Shown in pieces: positions 15,771 through 16,747 of a stretch of DNA of 16,747 nucleotides (its first letter is position 1; each line of letters opens with the position of its first letter). Source of the stretch: Candidatus Gastranaerophilales bacterium. GTDB taxonomy: Bacteria > Cyanobacteriota > Vampirovibrionia > Gastranaerophilales > Gastranaerophilaceae. The DNA is taken from NCBI GenBank assembly GCA_944324205.1, contig CALUVK010000016.1, positions 1 to 16,747 on the forward strand. Direction: 5' to 3'. The notes beneath the pieces are model-generated. The model ran no database searches. It saw only the letters and a list, made by a program, of their open reading frames with translations, and had not been told where the DNA came from. A program made the position numbers and the translations under genes.

Positions 15771-15808
15771 AATAAAAAATAATCCACATCCCAAAAAGGG
15801 TTATGGAT
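15771..15808 (-). terminator. Terminator after tRNA-Val
   Basis: On the minus strand ATCCA...CCC pairs with GGG...TGGAT (15808-15798 with 15792-15782, one mismatch and one G-U) around a TTTTT loop, followed by TTATTTTTTATT. It begins 11 bases past the CCA end of the tRNA. Confidence 0.65.
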
Positions 15809-15819
15809 ACTTTGTTTAA

Positions 15820-15895
15820 TGGTGGGCGTTAGAAGACTCGAACTTCTGACCCTCTCCTTGTAAGGGAGACGCTCTACCAACTGAGCTAAACGCCC
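15820..15895 (-). tRNA. tRNA-Val (anticodon UAC)
   Basis: A complete 76-base cloverleaf: the acceptor stem GGGCGTT pairs with AACGCCC, the D arm includes TTAGCTCAGTTGGTAGAGC, and the anticodon stem TCTCC/GGAGA closes the loop CTTACAA. This puts the anticodon TAC at 15862-15860, and the T arm contains GTTCGAGTC. The 3' CCA is encoded. The UAC anticodon reads GUA and, by wobble, other valine codons. Confidence 0.97.
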
Positions 15896-15912
15896 GCACA
15901 CCTTATTAAATT

Positions 15913-15918
15913 ATTATA
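15913..15918 (-). promoter_or_regulatory. Candidate -10 box for tRNA-Val
   Basis: A perfect TATAAT on the minus strand lies 17 bases upstream of the tRNA 5' end, placing transcription start about 10 bases before the mature tRNA. No good -35 hexamer is seen. Confidence 0.4.
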
Positions 15919-16012
15919 TTTCAACTTGTAGAACGGCAGCACCACCGATAGCTAACAATTTTATACTAACTTAAACATAATTTAATGTCAAATGGTTTGT
16001 TTTATAATCCAG

Positions 16013-16040
16013 TTAACGTATTTTAATGCCGGCTTATATT
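16013..16040 (+). promoter_or_regulatory. Candidate promoter of pepA
   Basis: TTAACG (16013-16018) and TATATT (16035-16040) are 16 bases apart and lie 36 bases upstream of the pepA ATG. Both match the consensus partly (4 of 6 and 5 of 6). Confidence 0.4.
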
Positions 16041-16076
16041 TTATAAAATATTAAAGTAAGAAAGGAGTTTTGAATT

Positions 16077-16747
16077 ATGGAAATTAAAGTTGTTCAAGAT
16101 GCAAAGAGTATTGAGAGCGATATTCTTGTTGTAAGCATGTTTGAAGGTGAAAAAACCGCAAGCGATTTAGCCAACAAATACGCTATTGAAGAGGATAATT
16201 TTAAGGGAAAATTCGGGGAAACATACCTGCTTCCGACTTATGGCAAAGAAGTTTACAGAAAGGTTCTTGTGCTGGGGCTTGGAAGGAAAGAGGAATTTAA
16301 TCCGGATAAAATGAGAGAAGCTGCTGCAAAAGCGATTAAAAAAGCTATGCAGATGGAAGCTAAAAAAGTAGCTTTCGCTCTTGACGGTATTGAATTTGAT
16401 TACTCGGAGCAGTTTACTCTAGGGGTATTTATTGCCGATTATGCTTTTGATAAATATAAATCCGAAAAGAAAGATAACAAAGTGCAGGAAGTTTACGTGC
16501 AGGCAAATGCCGATATCGTAAATAAAGCTGCTAAAATCGCGGAAGCAATGAGATTTGCAAGAAATATTGCAAATGAGCCGGCACAGTTTGCGACTCCTGC
16601 AGAGCTTGCGGCAATTGCTTGTGATTTAGGTCTTGATACAAAAATTTATAATAGAGAAGAGTGTGAAAAAATGGGGATGGGGGCTTTTCTTGCTGTCGCA
16701 AGAGGAAGTATTCAGGAGCCTAAATTTATTCACATGAAATATCAGGT
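16077..16747 (+). CDS. pepA: Leucyl aminopeptidase (M17 family), 5' part
   Basis: A cytosolic two-metal aminopeptidase that removes N-terminal residues during peptide turnover. The frame is open from the ATG at 16077 to the window end, 223 codons of about 480-500 usual for the family. Only the N-terminal domain and the start of the catalytic domain are visible: VLVLGLGRKEEF (about 64-75), the conserved ARNIANEPAQFATPAELA (about 163-180), and MGMGAFLAVARGSIQEPKFI, which opens the catalytic domain. The metal ligands and active-site Lys/Arg lie beyond the window. AAAGGAG stands nine bases before the start. The gene is transcribed away from tRNA-Val. The codon choice looks somewhat more GC-rich than in the neighbouring hxsC remnant and fits a housekeeping gene. 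Confidence 0.93.
   Translation, partial: MEIKVVQDAKSIESDILVVSMFEGEKTASDLANKYAIEEDNFKGKFGETYLLPTYGKEVYRKVLVLGLGRKEEFNPDKMREAAAKAIKKAMQMEAKKVAFALDGIEFDYSEQFTLGVFIADYAFDKYKSEKKDNKVQEVYVQANADIVNKAAKIAEAMRFARNIANEPAQFATPAELAAIACDLGLDTKIYNREECEKMGMGAFLAVARGSIQEPKFIHMKYQ

Noticed and set aside
15638..15901. 87-aa minus-strand ORF reading LAQLVERLPYKERVRSS
   Set aside because: It spans the whole tRNA-Val gene; such translations of tRNA genes are a common false ORF.

Overview
The window is AT-rich, chromosomal-looking DNA in which most genes have a clear purine-rich ribosome binding site. The dnaG-rpoD pair, the large calpain-like and GLUG-repeat proteins without signal peptides, and the ADP-forming acyl-CoA synthetase suggest a low-GC, host-associated fermentative bacterium. 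My best guess is the Gastranaerophilales (Vampirovibrionia/Melainabacteria) group. This is inferred from general gene character, not from a marker comparison.

Layout, left to right. Bases 1-167 hold a decayed repeat-like stretch and an AT-rich hairpin. mtnA (minus) follows, for methionine salvage. A 506-base gap has no convincing gene but holds a degenerate open frame, small palindromes and a repeat-like terminator. Next come a single-chain ADP-forming acyl-CoA synthetase (minus) and a plus-strand 201-aa protein that may have an ADP-ribosyltransferase-like fold. The latter converges, with one base between stop codons, on a minus-strand pair: an 898-aa EF-hand/calpain-like protein followed by a 107-aa helical protein.

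A roughly 235-base divergent region with a near-consensus promoter and several TGTAA/TTACA-type elements leads into the replication/transcription pair dnaG and rpoD, which ends in a strong hairpin terminator. Then come a 946-aa coiled-coil/GLUG-repeat protein with its own terminator and a 199-aa protein of unknown role. The second has a perfect -10 box and a 16-bp palindrome filling the promoter spacer. That gene converges, again with one base between stops, on the C-terminal half of an HxsC-type radical SAM maturase that has lost its N-terminal half and its in-frame start. A 108-aa unknown ORF lies just upstream of it. tRNA-Val(UAC) on the minus strand and the 5' part of a leucyl aminopeptidase (pepA) on the plus strand close the window.

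The housekeeping genes (mtnA, acyl-CoA synthetase, dnaG, rpoD, tRNA-Val, pepA) are interleaved with accessory genes. The most unusual content is the EF-hand/calpain protein with its small partner and ART-like neighbour, the GLUG/coiled-coil protein, and the broken hxsC locus.
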